A DNA stretch of 64,000 nt, taken from Phycisphaerales bacterium. Its GTDB lineage: Bacteria > Planctomycetota > Phycisphaerae > Phycisphaerales > UBA1924. A program made the position numbers and the translations under genes. Under the pieces are notes generated by a model. It worked only from the letters and a program-made list of their open reading frames with translations. It did not search any database and was not told the origin of the DNA. Location: assembly GCA_947459215.1 (NCBI GenBank), contig CANHCQ010000013.1:1-64000 (forward strand), given 5' to 3'. This document shows, in pieces, positions 25,727 to 35,311 of this stretch. Position 1 is the stretch's first letter; each line of letters opens with the position of its first letter.

Positions 25727-26698
25727 TCAGAAGTTCGGGGTCGGCGGACGGTACTGATCGATGTTGATCGACTTGAAGTACGCGATGGTCTTGGCGAGTC
25801 CGGCGTCGAGCTCCACCTTGGGCTGCCAATTGAGCTTGGCCTTGGCGAGGGTGATGTCGGGCTGACGCTGGGTCGGATCGTCGGCCGGAAGCGGCTTGGT
25901 GACGAGCTTGGACTTGGACCCGGTGAGGCGAATGACGGCGTCGGCGAGCTGGCGGATCGTCATCTCGTTGGGGTTGCCGAGGTTGACCGGGCCGTGGAAG
26001 CCCGCGGGGCCATTCATCATCGCGATCATGCCGTCGATGAGATCATCGACGTAGCAGAACGAGCGGGTCTGGGTGCCGTCGCCGAAGATGGTGATGTCCT
26101 CCCCGGCGAGTGCCTGGCGGATGAAGTTCGAGACGACGCGGCCGTCGAACGGGTGCATCCGCGGGCCGTAGGTGTTGAAGATGCGGATGACGCGGATGTC
26201 GACCTTGTTCATCCGCTGGTAGTCAAAGAAGAGCGACTCGGCAGCGCGTTTGCCCTCGTCGTAGCAGGACCGCGGGCCGATCGGATTGACGTTGCCGCGG
26301 TAGGACTCGGGCTGAGGATGGATATCCGGGTCGCCGTAGACCTCGCTGGTGGAGGCCTGCAGGATCTTGGCGTGGCAGCGCTTGGCCATGCCCAGCGCGT
26401 TGATCGCGCCGATGACGCTGGTCTTCATCGTCTTAATCGGGTTGTACTGGTAGTGACCCGGGGCAGCGGGGCAGGCGAGGTTGTAGATCTCATCGACCTC
26501 AAGCCAGAGCGGATGGGTGATGTCGTGGCGGATGAGCTCGAAGTTGGACTTACCCAGCAGGTGCGCGATGTTGCTCTTCTGGCTGGTGAAGAAATTGTCG
26601 ACGCAGATCACGTCGTGGCCCATGGAGACCAATCGGTCGCAGAGATGCGACCCCAAGAACCCGGCGCCGCCGGTGACCACGATTCTTCGGAGTTTCAA
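25727..26698 (-). CDS. UDP-glucuronate decarboxylase-like SDR (UDP-xylose synthase)
   Basis: 323-residue extended short-chain dehydrogenase/reductase. NAD loop TGGAGFLG (9-16), the UXS-type segments [12 protein letters not shown] and [23 protein letters not shown], catalytic Ser in [11 protein letters not shown], YxxxK as YDEGKR, and [10 protein letters not shown]. These specify UDP-glucuronate to UDP-xylose conversion rather than epimerisation. The start appears to be TTG 26698, overlapping the upstream stop as TTGA. It is coupled to the heptose epimerase-like gene; both supply precursors for surface polysaccharide. Confidence 0.92.
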   Translation of the reverse strand: MKLRRIVVTGGAGFLGSHLCDRLVSMGHDVICVDNFFTSQKSNIAHLLGKSNFELIRHDITHPLWLEVDEIYNLACPAAPGHYQYNPIKTMKTSVIGAINALGMAKRCHAKILQASTSEVYGDPDIHPQPESYRGNVNPIGPRSCYDEGKRAAESLFFDYQRMNKVDIRVIRIFNTYGPRMHPFDGRVVSNFIRQALAGEDITIFGDGTQTRSFCYVDDLIDGMIAMMNGPAGFHGPVNLGNPNEMTIRQLADAVIRLTGSKSKLVTKPLPADDPTQRQPDITLAKAKLNWQPKVELDAGLAKTIAYFKSINIDQYRPPTPNF

Positions 26699-27732
26699 GC
26701 CTTGGCTCCAGTGCGTCGGTGGTGATCATCGGCGAGCAGGCGGGCGTACTTGACCATCGCCTGCCGGGGCGGGTGTTGGGGCGTGAAGCCCAAACCCTTG
26801 GCGGCAGAGGACATATCGGCGCAGGTGTAATCCTGATAGAACGCCCGGATTTCGGTGGGCATGGGGAAGTACTCGGTGGGATGGTCCTTCTCGGTGATGC
26901 CCAGGCCCTCGCGAACGGCGGCGATGATCTGATTGAAGCTGGTCGTCGCGCCCGAGCCGAGGTTGTACACGCCGGGGGCGGGCTTCTTCTTGCCCTTGGG
27001 GTTGAGCCCGGCGCCAGCGAGGGTGCATGCGACGACATCGTCGACCGAAACCTGGTCGCGGGCCTGCTCGCCATCGGTGAAGATGCGGGGGTGCTTGCCC
27101 GCGAGCATCTGGGTCGCGATCTGGTAGATCATCGAGGCCATCTTGCCCTTGCGCGATTCGCCGGGGCCGAAGACGTTGAAGTAGCGCAGCCCGACGATCC
27201 AGGGCGTGGCCTTGGTCGAGGCGTTGATCCGCGCGTGGGTGCACTCCATCAGCCACTTGCTGAAGCCGTAGACGTTGTTGGGTTTGCCGGCGCTCGACTC
27301 GGGGAACGGAACGCGGCGGCGGCCCTCGTCGGGCGAGCCGTAGGTGGCGGCGCTGCTGGCGTAGACCAGAGGCGTCTTCGCGGCGGCGCACGATTCAGCG
27401 ATCGCTGGAAAACTCTCGGCATTGACGCGAAGCATCTCGCGCTCGTTCATCGCCGTGGTATCGGTGATCGCGCCGAGGTGGAATACGGCGGCGGCCTTGG
27501 CGGCCTTCAGAAGCGACTGCCAGTCGAGCCCCTCCACTCCCGTGGCGATGAACTCGCCGCGGAAGCTCTGTCCGTGACGCTCGCACGCTTCGACGAGATT
27601 GGCGAAGGAGCCGGTGCGACAATCGTCGACGACGAGCACGTGACCGGCGTGGTTCTTCTGCAGGGCCGCGGCGAGGTTGGAGCCGACGAACCCGGCGCCG
27701 CCGGTGACGATGTAGGTGCTGGTGCGGGGCAT
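26695..27732 (-). CDS. ADP-glyceromanno-heptose 6-epimerase-like SDR
   Basis: 345 residues. It has the NAD loop TGGAGFVG (11-18), VVDDCRTG, the [13 protein letters not shown] segment typical of RfaD/HldD, SSAATYG, catalytic YGFSK (Tyr-x3-Lys), and [10 protein letters not shown]. HldD interconverts ADP-D- and ADP-L-glycero-manno-heptose for LPS core; exact substrate is inferred from these segments. It overlaps the UDP-xylose synthase-like gene by 4 bases and follows the LysM gene by 11 bases. A Lys/Pro-rich insertion (about residue 250) is unusual. Confidence 0.85.
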   Translation of the reverse strand: MPRTSTYIVTGGAGFVGSNLAAALQKNHAGHVLVVDDCRTGSFANLVEACERHGQSFRGEFIATGVEGLDWQSLLKAAKAAAVFHLGAITDTTAMNEREMLRVNAESFPAIAESCAAAKTPLVYASSAATYGSPDEGRRRVPFPESSAGKPNNVYGFSKWLMECTHARINASTKATPWIVGLRYFNVFGPGESRKGKMASMIYQIATQMLAGKHPRIFTDGEQARDQVSVDDVVACTLAGAGLNPKGKKKPAPGVYNLGSGATTSFNQIIAAVREGLGITEKDHPTEYFPMPTEIRAFYQDYTCADMSSAAKGLGFTPQHPPRQAMVKYARLLADDHHRRTGAKA

Positions 27733-27743
27733 GCGGAAAGGCG

Positions 27744-28463
27744 TCAGGGTGCGGGCGGGATGACGAGCGTCTGCCCGGGACGCAGGTCCTCGGGTTTGGA
27801 GAGTACGTTGCGGTTGGCCTTCAGGATCAGGTCGGTCTTCCTGATTGTGCCGTAGTACTTCCTGGAGATGCTGGTAAGCGTGTCGCCCCGCTCGACGGTG
27901 TGGCGGCGTTCCCCGGCGGCGGGCGCGGAGGCCGATGAGCCGGGCGTCTGGCCTGGCGACTGGCTCGGAGCCGTCGGCGGCGCGGCGGTGACGGGCTTGC
28001 CCTGGATGTTGCTGGGGTCCTTGGGAATCTTCAGGACACGGCCGTTCTTGATGCGGGTGGGATCAACCAGCGGATTCGCGCGGGCGATCAGTTCGGCCTT
28101 GCCACCGCTGCCGTAGAAGCGGCGGGCGATGGACGCGAAGGTGTCCCCGGGCTGGACGGTGTACTCGACAAACTCAGGAGCAATGACCCCGGTCTTTGGG
28201 GCCGCGGGCTCGGATGCCTTGGGTTCGGGAGCATCAACCTTGGGCGGCGGAATCGCGACGATGGGGTCGGGAAGGCTCGGTCGCGTGTTGCTGCCACTGC
28301 TCGGATCGCCGGGTCCGGGGCGTGTCGGCTCTGACGCCTTGCCGCCGTCGCCAAAGCTGATCTTGGGCTCGGCGGGCTGCCAAAGCCAGAACACGATGAT
28401 CCATATGACCACCAGAGCGAACAGACCGGTTGCGATCTTTCCGCCGTGGTGATCCACGACCAT
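27744..28463 (-). CDS. Membrane-anchored protein with two LysM domains
   Basis: 239 residues. One N-terminal membrane segment (ATGLFALVVIWIIVFWLW, about 11-28) is followed by a Pro/Ala-rich linker and two LysM modules. The first starts at VEYTVQPGDTFASIARRFYG (about 98) and the second at HTVERGDTLTSISRKYYG (about 188). LysM binds N-acetylglucosamine-containing glycans such as peptidoglycan, so the protein probably spans from inner membrane to wall. GGAGG precedes ATG 28463. It heads the LysM/epimerase/UXS group; secDF ends 31 bases upstream, so readthrough is possible. Confidence 0.85.
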   Translation of the reverse strand: MVVDHHGGKIATGLFALVVIWIIVFWLWQPAEPKISFGDGGKASEPTRPGPGDPSSGSNTRPSLPDPIVAIPPPKVDAPEPKASEPAAPKTGVIAPEFVEYTVQPGDTFASIARRFYGSGGKAELIARANPLVDPTRIKNGRVLKIPKDPSNIQGKPVTAAPPTAPSQSPGQTPGSSASAPAAGERRHTVERGDTLTSISRKYYGTIRKTDLILKANRNVLSKPEDLRPGQTLVIPPAP

Positions 28464-28494
28464 TCCTCCGAAGATCAGCCGACTGAACGATCAA

Positions 28495-31400
28495 CTACCG
28501 ACCGGCAACAGCGATCGCGCCGTCGACGGGAACTGCATCATCGGCCTTTTTGCGCTTGCCGGACCACACCAGCGGAGCTGCAACACCCACCGATGAATAG
28601 GTACCGACAATAAGACCGACCGTGAGGGCGAAAGCGAACGCACGCATGCCCTCGCCGCCGAGTACGTAGAGAGCGACGCAGGAGAACAGCGTCGAGCCGC
28701 CCGTAATGACGGTTCGGCTCAGGGTGCCGTTCACGGCGTCGTTGATCATGTCGTAATCGGCCTCGAGGCTCTTGCCCTTGACCTCGCGGATGCGATCCAT
28801 GATGACGATGGTGTCGTTGAGTGAGTAACCCGCGATGGTCAAAAGGGCGGCGATCATGTTCAGGTCGATGCGGAACGGCAGCAACCCGATTTTCGCCGCG
28901 AATCCTTCTGTGCCAGGGTACTTGTACAGCACCTCGCACAACGCGATGCAGGCGATCACGACGAGTACGTCGTGGACAAGCGCGATAAGCGCGGCCAGAG
29001 AGTAACGCAGGCTCTTGAACCGGAACCAGATGTAGAGCGAGATCATCGCGAAACTGACGATTGTGGCGACGATCGCTTGGGCGCGGAAGGTATCGGCGAT
29101 CGCGGCGCTGAAGAGCACCACGCTCGCGGGAATCTGGGCCTCGGTCAATGCCTCGCGTGCGAGCTTCCACTCGCGTCCGGCGAGCACTTCGCTCCAGCGG
29201 GCTTCGTTGTCGAAGACGCGGGCGCTCTCGTCGAACACAACGATCGCAGCGGTGCGAACCGCCTCGTCAGTTCCTTCGAGCACGATCACCGAGTGTTTCC
29301 GGGTCAACGTGTCGGCGTACTGCGTTCGGGCACGCACGGCCTCGAGGCGTGCCGTAAGCGACGACAGCGCCATCGCCGGCTGCATGTTCTCGAGAAGAAT
29401 CGCGGCCCCGCCGACCATGTCGCCCACGTTCTTGGGCGAAGGCAGTGTGCGGCCCAGATTCGTACCAAGGTCCGGGGAAACGATCCGATAGACCGGTGCC
29501 GCACTCGCGACATCAGCATCGGAACCCTTGAATGCCAGCGCGGGTGCCAGCTCCATGACGTCGGAGAACGCGCCGACGAGCGTCTCGCGAACCTTGTCGC
29601 CGTCTGTCAGGATTGTCTTGATCGTGAAGCGATCGCTGGTAACTCCATCGGCCTGCGGATCGATCGGCAGCACCTCGGCGTTGACCATCTCCCGAAGGGG
29701 GCTGTCCTGAGCGGCCTGGGTGCCGATGGCAGCGACGCGTTGCTGGACTTCCTGGCGCGTCATCGTGACGCGATCGGGCGAGCCCGCGGACTTCTGCTTG
29801 AAGTCAAGCGTGACCGCCGTGCCGCCGCGGAACTCGTTATCGAGCATCTCGCGGCCCTGGAAGACGATGAATCCGATGCCGAGAAGGCAGTATGCGATGG
29901 AGAAGGTGAAGAAGGCCGGGCGGAGCCGCAGCCAGTCGATGTTCGGGGTGAGGGCCCGCTGCAACGCCGGAACGGCAAGCGGCAGCATGTTGATCTTCTT
30001 CCAGCCGAAGGTGTTGAGGGCAACACCAAAGAGCAGGCGGCTGAAGATCAGGGCTGCGAACAAAGTGGAGATAACACCGATGCCCATCGTGATCGCGAAG
30101 CCGCGGATCTCAGCGGTGCCCGTATAGGCGAGAACCACGCAAACGATGAGGTTCGTCACGTTGCCGTCGAGAATCGAGCTGAACGCCTTGTCGAAACCGA
30201 TACGGGTGGCGCTCTTGGCGTCGGCTCCGCGGAGGATTTCCTCACGGATGCGTTCGTACACCAGCACGTTCGAGTCGACGGCCATGCCGAAGGTCAGGAT
30301 GACGCCGGCGATACCGGGCATGCTGAACGCAGCCTTGTTGAGCGCCAGCGCACCGAGCACGATGATGGCGTTGGCAATGAGCGCGACGACCGCGATCATG
30401 CCGGCGCCGAAGTAGTAGACGACAATGAAGCCCGACACGATGATGATCGAGACGACACCCGACATGAACCCCTTGCTGAGGTTGTCGGCGCCCAGCTCGG
30501 GGCCGATGGAGCTCAGCGAGATCGGCTCGGGGCTGAGCTTGGCCTGCAGCGAGCCAGCGCCAAGCACGCGGACGATGTAGCGAATCTCCTCGGGGGGAAA
30601 GGAGCCCGTGATCTGTCCGCGGGAGCTGATCGAAGACCGCAGGTTCGGTGCGGTGTACACCTCGTCGTCGAGGAGCACTGCCATCTTGTTGTTGACGTGG
30701 TCCTTGGTCAGTTCGCCCAGCAACGCAGCGCCCTGAGCGTCCATCTGGAAATCGATGGAGGGCAGGCCGGTCTGGTCGCGACCCTCGGATGCCGCCGCGA
30801 CTCGCCAGTCACCCTCGGCACGCGTCAATCGGCTGCCGCGGATGTCCCAGCAGAGGATGTAGTACTGACCCTGATACTCCTCGGCGACGTAGCCCTTCGC
30901 CATGAAGAACTCAGCCGGGTTCGCGTTCAACCGGTCCAGTTCCGACGTCGACGAATACCACGTCGAGACGCGGTTGATTCGGAACCAACGCACCTCGTTG
31001 GAGCGTGAGAACGACGGCCCCCGCTCACGCAGCTCCTGACGCAGACGAGATTCCTCTGCATAGGTCCCCGGATCAACGGTTATGCGGAACGTCAGCACGC
31101 CCGCACCCTGGATCATGCGGATCAGGTCCTGCGGGTCGTCGAGCGACGTGCGCTTGCTGGCGTACGCCGCATACTTGGCCTGCACGCGCTCCAGCTCTTC
31201 GACCGCATCCGGGTAGGCAGTCCGGAGCCGGGACAACGCACGCTCCCGTGGGCTTGGTGTCTGGACCAGCTTGCCGGCCTTGTCGTCGCGGATCGACTCC
31301 TGCTTCTCGGAGAGGTTCATCGCCTGACGAACCTCAGCCGCGGGCAGGAACGTCGCCAGCACGCCCTTGAGCGATTCCTCGGCGTTCAACTCCGCTTCAC

Positions 31401-31962
31401 CGGCCTTGTCGATCAGAACATCGAGTTCGCCCTGCGGTGCGTTGGCCGCCTGAGCCTTGCCGAGCTCAGACCGCATCAACTTTGCCGTGTCATGCTGGGC
31501 GACGAGTTTCTGAAGCAGCTCCTTGCGCTTCGCGTTGGTGTTTCCGAGTTCCTCGATCTTGGCGGCACGCTCGGCGGCAGGCAGCGAGAGGACGTCCGCG
31601 AGGCGATCACGGGTCAGAGCGCCGCGGCCGAGGCTCCGGAGCTCTTCCTCGTACGCCGCGCGAAGTTCCTTCACTTCCTGGCGGGGCAGCGGCATCGAGA
31701 TCTCGATGCGGTCGCGTCCCTGGCGGACCATGGAGATCTCGAGCAGGCCGTCGGGATCGACGCGGTCCTTGAGCGCGGCGATCGTGTCGCTCACCACCCG
31801 CGTCGCGTCCTCGTTGTTGCCGATGTCGAGCTGATAGACCAGCGTCACACCACCGGCGAGGTCCTTGCCGAGGCGCAGCTTCTCCTGAGGCGGGTACATC
31901 GCCCAGAAGAAGAAGATCAACATGCCGATGCAGAGACACAGATTGCGGTAGAGCTTGCCCAT
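28495..31962 (-). CDS. secDF: Fused protein translocase subunit SecDF
   Basis: 1155-residue fusion of SecD and SecF, RND-type inner membrane proteins that use proton flow to pull preproteins from SecYEG. The first membrane span is at 8-24. The SecD P1 head includes GAGVLTFRI (about 287) and DFQMDAQGAALLGELT. The six-span SecD bundle has FGMAVDSNVLVYERIREE. The SecF half begins near GIGFIVFQGREM and contains GYSLNDTIVIMDRIRE. The usual sum is about 940-1000 residues. The excess lies mostly in a charged, coiled-coil-like insertion at about 95-275 of the first periplasmic loop. yajC is 77 bases upstream, the conserved order. Confidence 0.95.
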   Translation of the reverse strand: MGKLYRNLCLCIGMLIFFFWAMYPPQEKLRLGKDLAGGVTLVYQLDIGNNEDATRVVSDTIAALKDRVDPDGLLEISMVRQGRDRIEISMPLPRQEVKELRAAYEEELRSLGRGALTRDRLADVLSLPAAERAAKIEELGNTNAKRKELLQKLVAQHDTAKLMRSELGKAQAANAPQGELDVLIDKAGEAELNAEESLKGVLATFLPAAEVRQAMNLSEKQESIRDDKAGKLVQTPSPRERALSRLRTAYPDAVEELERVQAKYAAYASKRTSLDDPQDLIRMIQGAGVLTFRITVDPGTYAEESRLRQELRERGPSFSRSNEVRWFRINRVSTWYSSTSELDRLNANPAEFFMAKGYVAEEYQGQYYILCWDIRGSRLTRAEGDWRVAAASEGRDQTGLPSIDFQMDAQGAALLGELTKDHVNNKMAVLLDDEVYTAPNLRSSISSRGQITGSFPPEEIRYIVRVLGAGSLQAKLSPEPISLSSIGPELGADNLSKGFMSGVVSIIIVSGFIVVYYFGAGMIAVVALIANAIIVLGALALNKAAFSMPGIAGVILTFGMAVDSNVLVYERIREEILRGADAKSATRIGFDKAFSSILDGNVTNLIVCVVLAYTGTAEIRGFAITMGIGVISTLFAALIFSRLLFGVALNTFGWKKINMLPLAVPALQRALTPNIDWLRLRPAFFTFSIAYCLLGIGFIVFQGREMLDNEFRGGTAVTLDFKQKSAGSPDRVTMTRQEVQQRVAAIGTQAAQDSPLREMVNAEVLPIDPQADGVTSDRFTIKTILTDGDKVRETLVGAFSDVMELAPALAFKGSDADVASAAPVYRIVSPDLGTNLGRTLPSPKNVGDMVGGAAILLENMQPAMALSSLTARLEAVRARTQYADTLTRKHSVIVLEGTDEAVRTAAIVVFDESARVFDNEARWSEVLAGREWKLAREALTEAQIPASVVLFSAAIADTFRAQAIVATIVSFAMISLYIWFRFKSLRYSLAALIALVHDVLVVIACIALCEVLYKYPGTEGFAAKIGLLPFRIDLNMIAALLTIAGYSLNDTIVIMDRIREVKGKSLEADYDMINDAVNGTLSRTVITGGSTLFSCVALYVLGGEGMRAFAFALTVGLIVGTYSSVGVAAPLVWSGKRKKADDAVPVDGAIAVAGR

Positions 31963-32039
31963 GCGAATCTCAGGATGCCCTTCATGGGGGAACGGGCCGG
32001 AGCGATCACCTCGCCCATAGCCCGGGAAAGTCGATCAAC

Positions 32040-32612
32040 TCAACGAGCGCCGGCGGTGGCGGCGAGCTTCGGCTCGACGCTGGCTTCGGCGCGCCCATCG
32101 TTCTTGCCCTCGGACTTGTCGCCCTTGGACTTCAGGATGCCTTGGATCGCCGAACGGGCAAAGCGAATGCGACCGTCCTCGACGCGGAGGATCACCTCGT
32201 TCTCGCGCAGCTCGGCGATCTCGCCGATGATGCCGCCGATGGTCTGCACGGTGTCGCCCTTGCCGATCGAGCTGTTCAGTTCCTCGCGCTTCTTCTTCTC
32301 TTTGCGGTTGCCGCTCCAGGCCATGAAGATCATGAGCAGCAGAAAGCCGACCATGATCGCCAGGAACGTGAAGTCGCCGGGTCCGCGGGCAGCCGCTGGC
32401 GCGCTCGTGTTTGGAGCGGGTAGCGGCTGCGACTCGGTGCCGGTGGTCGCCGCCGGCCTCGCGGCAGCGGGAATCCCGACCGGTACCAGCGCCTGCTGGC
32501 TTGCCGGAGCGGAGGACTGGCTGGAAACCTGAGCGGCGGGCTGGCCGACTTGTTGGGCCGCCTGAGCCAGCGTCAGAACCATGTCGTAACCATGCAAGGA
32601 ATCCGTCTGCAT
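32040..32612 (-). CDS. yajC: Preprotein translocase accessory subunit YajC
   Basis: 190 residues from ATG 32612 (GGAG six bases upstream). One membrane span (FLAIMVGFLLLMIFMAW, about 96-112) is followed by a basic patch (NRKEKKKREEL) and the YajC core GDTVQTIGGIIGEIAELREN. YajC binds the SecDF complex. The N-terminal 90 residues, rich in Ala/Gln/Ser/Pro, form an extension absent from E. coli YajC (110 aa); their topology is unclear. The C-terminal 30 residues are charged. A longer upstream frame lacks a Shine-Dalgarno. First gene of the yajC-secDF pair. Confidence 0.9.
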   Translation of the reverse strand: MQTDSLHGYDMVLTLAQAAQQVGQPAAQVSSQSSAPASQQALVPVGIPAAARPAATTGTESQPLPAPNTSAPAAARGPGDFTFLAIMVGFLLLMIFMAWSGNRKEKKKREELNSSIGKGDTVQTIGGIIGEIAELRENEVILRVEDGRIRFARSAIQGILKSKGDKSEGKNDGRAEASVEPKLAATAGAR

Positions 32613-32762
32613 CGATTCTCCAACGCGCCCAAACGGCGCGGCAAAGTCACTGTCATCGGTCGTGTCGGGCCTGCCGTCGGCACAATCACCGCCCGGCCGG
32701 CACGAACCGCCGATACCCAAAGAACACCGAATCGAGAATGTTAGGGATGCTCGGGGCCAATG

Positions 32763-34028
32763 TCAGGCTTGACCCGCGTCGGCACCGTCGAAGCCCCCGG
32801 CCGCGACTGGCCAGCGGGAGAGGAACTCCGGCCAGCCATCGCTGCGGATCGTGGCTCTCAGGTCGGCCATGAACCGTTGGAAGTGCCGGAGGTTGTGGAG
32901 CGTGACGAGCATGGGGCCGAGCATTTCGTCGGCCATGAAAAGGTGCCGCAGGTAGGAACGCGAGAAGTGGCCCGCGCCGTCCCCGATCCGCTGCGTTCGG
33001 CAAGCCTCGCAGTCGCAACCTTCCTCGATCGGCCTCGGGTCCTCGGCGAACTGAGCATTGCGGAGCCGCATCTGACCGCGGCTGGTGAACGCGTTGGCGT
33101 TGCGGCCGTTGCGGGTGGGGAGCACGCAGTCGAACATGTCCACGCCCGCTCGCACGGCGGCGAGGATGTCGCGTTCGTAGCCGACGCCCATCAGGTAACG
33201 AGGCTTGGCGTCGGGCAAGAGCGGCGCGGTGAAGCGAACCACGCGGGCGATGTCGTCGGCCTGCTCCCCCACTGCCACGCCGCCGATCGCGAATCCGGGG
33301 CAGTCCATCGCGCAGATGCGTTCAGCCGACCAGCGGCGGCGGTCGAGATCGGTGCCGCCCTGGACGATGCCGAAGAGCGATTGCTCGTCCTTGCGGGCGT
33401 GAGCCTTGATGCAGCGCTCGAGCCAGCGAACAGTGCGTTCGTTGGCGACGTCGAGCCGGGCGACGTGGTCATAGGCCTTCTTCTTGGAGCGGGGACCACC
33501 GGTGGCGTCTCGCTTGGCGGCGCTTGCGAGCCGCGGCTGCGTGGGCTGCTCAACGTTCGGATCGATCGACGGCGGGCAATCGTCGAAGGCCATCATGATG
33601 TCCGGACCGAGCAGGTTCTGGACCTCGGTGGCCCGCTCGGGGGTGAGTCGGATGCTGCTGCCGTCGACGATGGACTTGAAGGTCACGCCATCGTCGTCCA
33701 CGGCATTCATTTCAGACAAGCTGAATGCCTGATACCCGCCGGAGTCGGTCAGGATCGGCCGGTGCCAGTTCATGAAGCGGTGCACGCCGCCCATCTTGGC
33801 GACCAGCTCCGGGCCCGGACGGAGGAGCATGTGATAGGTGTTGTTGAGCAGGATCTCGGCGCCGGTGCGCTCGATCATCTCGGGCAGGATGCCCTTGACC
33901 GTGCCCTTGGTACCGACGGGCATGAAGGCGGGGGTTTGGAACGAGCCGTGCGGCGTGGTCACAACGCCGGTGCGGGCGGCGGAGACGTTGGAGCGGGCGT
34001 GGATGTCGAAGCGGAGCGGCGCGGGCAT
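32763..34028 (-). CDS. tgt: Queuine tRNA-ribosyltransferase
   Basis: Exchanges G34 for preQ1 in tRNAs with GUN anticodons. 421 residues from ATG 34028. D95 lies in LTDSGGYQAF, the substrate loop is VQGGTD, and the nucleophile D300 lies in FDCVLPTRNGRNA. Zinc ligands are C338, C340, C343 (CDCEAC) and H378 (TLHNLRHF). Two insertions relative to E. coli Tgt: a Lys/Arg-rich loop of about 30-35 residues after FDDCPP (about 154-188), and about 9 residues in the zinc region. It lies 28 bases downstream of the rhomboid gene, so likely co-transcribed. Confidence 0.95.
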   Translation of the reverse strand: MPAPLRFDIHARSNVSAARTGVVTTPHGSFQTPAFMPVGTKGTVKGILPEMIERTGAEILLNNTYHMLLRPGPELVAKMGGVHRFMNWHRPILTDSGGYQAFSLSEMNAVDDDGVTFKSIVDGSSIRLTPERATEVQNLLGPDIMMAFDDCPPSIDPNVEQPTQPRLASAAKRDATGGPRSKKKAYDHVARLDVANERTVRWLERCIKAHARKDEQSLFGIVQGGTDLDRRRWSAERICAMDCPGFAIGGVAVGEQADDIARVVRFTAPLLPDAKPRYLMGVGYERDILAAVRAGVDMFDCVLPTRNGRNANAFTSRGQMRLRNAQFAEDPRPIEEGCDCEACRTQRIGDGAGHFSRSYLRHLFMADEMLGPMLVTLHNLRHFQRFMADLRATIRSDGWPEFLSRWPVAAGGFDGADAGQA

Positions 34029-34056
34029 CGGACGATCATTCGTCGGTTCATCCGGC

Positions 34057-35217
34057 TCAGCCGCCGCGGGCCCGCAGGCGGTTGGTGTCGTCGGCGAGGA
34101 TCTTCTTTTCCCTCTCGGTGAGGCTGGCGATTCCCGAGTCCCTGACCTTGGCCAGAATGCGATCGACCTCGGCCTGATTCGCGCCCGCGCCACCAATACC
34201 ACCGCCGCCGCCGAGCCATGACCAGCCTGAACGTGGCTTGCCGGCCTTCGGGGGCTTGCGCGAGTCGCTGAAAACGTCAAAGAAATCGGTGAGCAGGTGG
34301 GAGTTGCGGATGAAGTAATACCCGGCGATCGCGCCGCCGATATGGGCGGCCTCGCCACCGGCGTTGTTGCCCGTGATGAGCAGGTTGAACAGCGCGATGC
34401 CCACGAAGGCGTACGCCAGCGTGCGCATGCGGAGGGTGACGGGCGGGAGCATCAACTGCACCTGCGAATCGGGCTCGATCTTGGCGCACGCCATGATGAC
34501 GCCGAAGACCCCCGCGGAGGCGCCAACGAGCGGAACAGTCGTCTGATGGATCAGAAGTCCGGGGACGTTGGACACGCCGAAGGAGCGGCCGGCGATGTAT
34601 CCAAGCAGATTGAGCACCAGATAGAGCAGCCCGCCGAAGATGCCGGTCACGAGGTAGTAGGCGAGGTAGCGGCGCGACCCGAGGTAGCGTTCGACGACGC
34701 CGCCGAAGATGTAGAGGCCGAACATGTTGAAGAAGATGTGCAGAACGTTCGCATGCAGAAACTGGAAGGTGATGAACCGCCAGACCTGAATCTCGAGGAA
34801 CGCTTTCTGAGTGGAGAAGTGGCCGAGGGCATCCAGTGGCGAGCGCACGCGATACTCGGCAACTCCGATCTGCTCGTTGGTCTGCCGATTCATGATCGGC
34901 CGCAGCAAGCCCTGACCGACGCGTGTCGTGTCGGTGCGCGACGCGCGAGTGCCGTCGGGAAGAAAGAACTGATCCAGCTCAACGTTCGTGACACCGACGG
35001 GGACCTTGCGGATCTCGAGCACGGGGATCCCCGGCCCGGCCAAAAGGGTGGCGCCGAGAACAAAGATGACGCAGTTGACGACGATGATCCATGTGTTCAC
35101 GGACCAGGATCGGAAGTTCCAGACGCCGCCCCACGCGCTTCCGTCGGCACCGTTCCCCCAGCCGCGGCCGGATCCGCCACCTCTGGGATTGCTGTATTGT
35201 CGATCGGCCAGTCCCAT
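34057..35217 (-). CDS. Rhomboid-family intramembrane serine protease
   Basis: 386 residues. Six or more membrane spans, with the first at about 41-61. HANVLHIFFNMFGLYIFG (about 155-172) is the rhomboid L1/TM2 signature. Catalytic Ser S234 lies in VGASAGVFG and His H292 in AAHIGGAIAGYYF, so the dyad is intact. The loop between TM1 and TM2 is long (about 62-145) and hydrophilic. The C-terminal 70 residues are soluble, with a Gly-rich linker and a charged helix. It cleaves membrane proteins within or near spans; substrates are unknown. First gene of the rhomboid-tgt pair. Confidence 0.92.
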   Translation of the reverse strand: MGLADRQYSNPRGGGSGRGWGNGADGSAWGGVWNFRSWSVNTWIIVVNCVIFVLGATLLAGPGIPVLEIRKVPVGVTNVELDQFFLPDGTRASRTDTTRVGQGLLRPIMNRQTNEQIGVAEYRVRSPLDALGHFSTQKAFLEIQVWRFITFQFLHANVLHIFFNMFGLYIFGGVVERYLGSRRYLAYYLVTGIFGGLLYLVLNLLGYIAGRSFGVSNVPGLLIHQTTVPLVGASAGVFGVIMACAKIEPDSQVQLMLPPVTLRMRTLAYAFVGIALFNLLITGNNAGGEAAHIGGAIAGYYFIRNSHLLTDFFDVFSDSRKPPKAGKPRSGWSWLGGGGGIGGAGANQAEVDRILAKVRDSGIASLTEREKKILADDTNRLRARGG

Positions 35218-35275
35218 CGTCGCTCCATCGCTGCGGAGGTGTCACGGGACACCTAGGCCGCATCATGTCTTCTTG

Positions 35276-35303
35276 GCTCCGTCGCTCCGTCGCTCCGTCG
35301 CTC
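35276..35303. repeat. 8-bp tandem repeat (GCTCCGTC)x3 plus partial copy
   Basis: Three exact adjacent copies and half a fourth lie in the 94-base gap between the rhomboid start and the end of addA. A degenerate relative (CGCTCCATCGCTGCGG) occurs about 55 bases to the left. Confidence 0.7.
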
Positions 35304-35311
35304 GAACCTCC

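Noticed and set aside
28972-31008. 678-codon open frame antisense to secDF
   Set aside because: Shadow frame; the minus strand holds complete SecD and SecF signatures.
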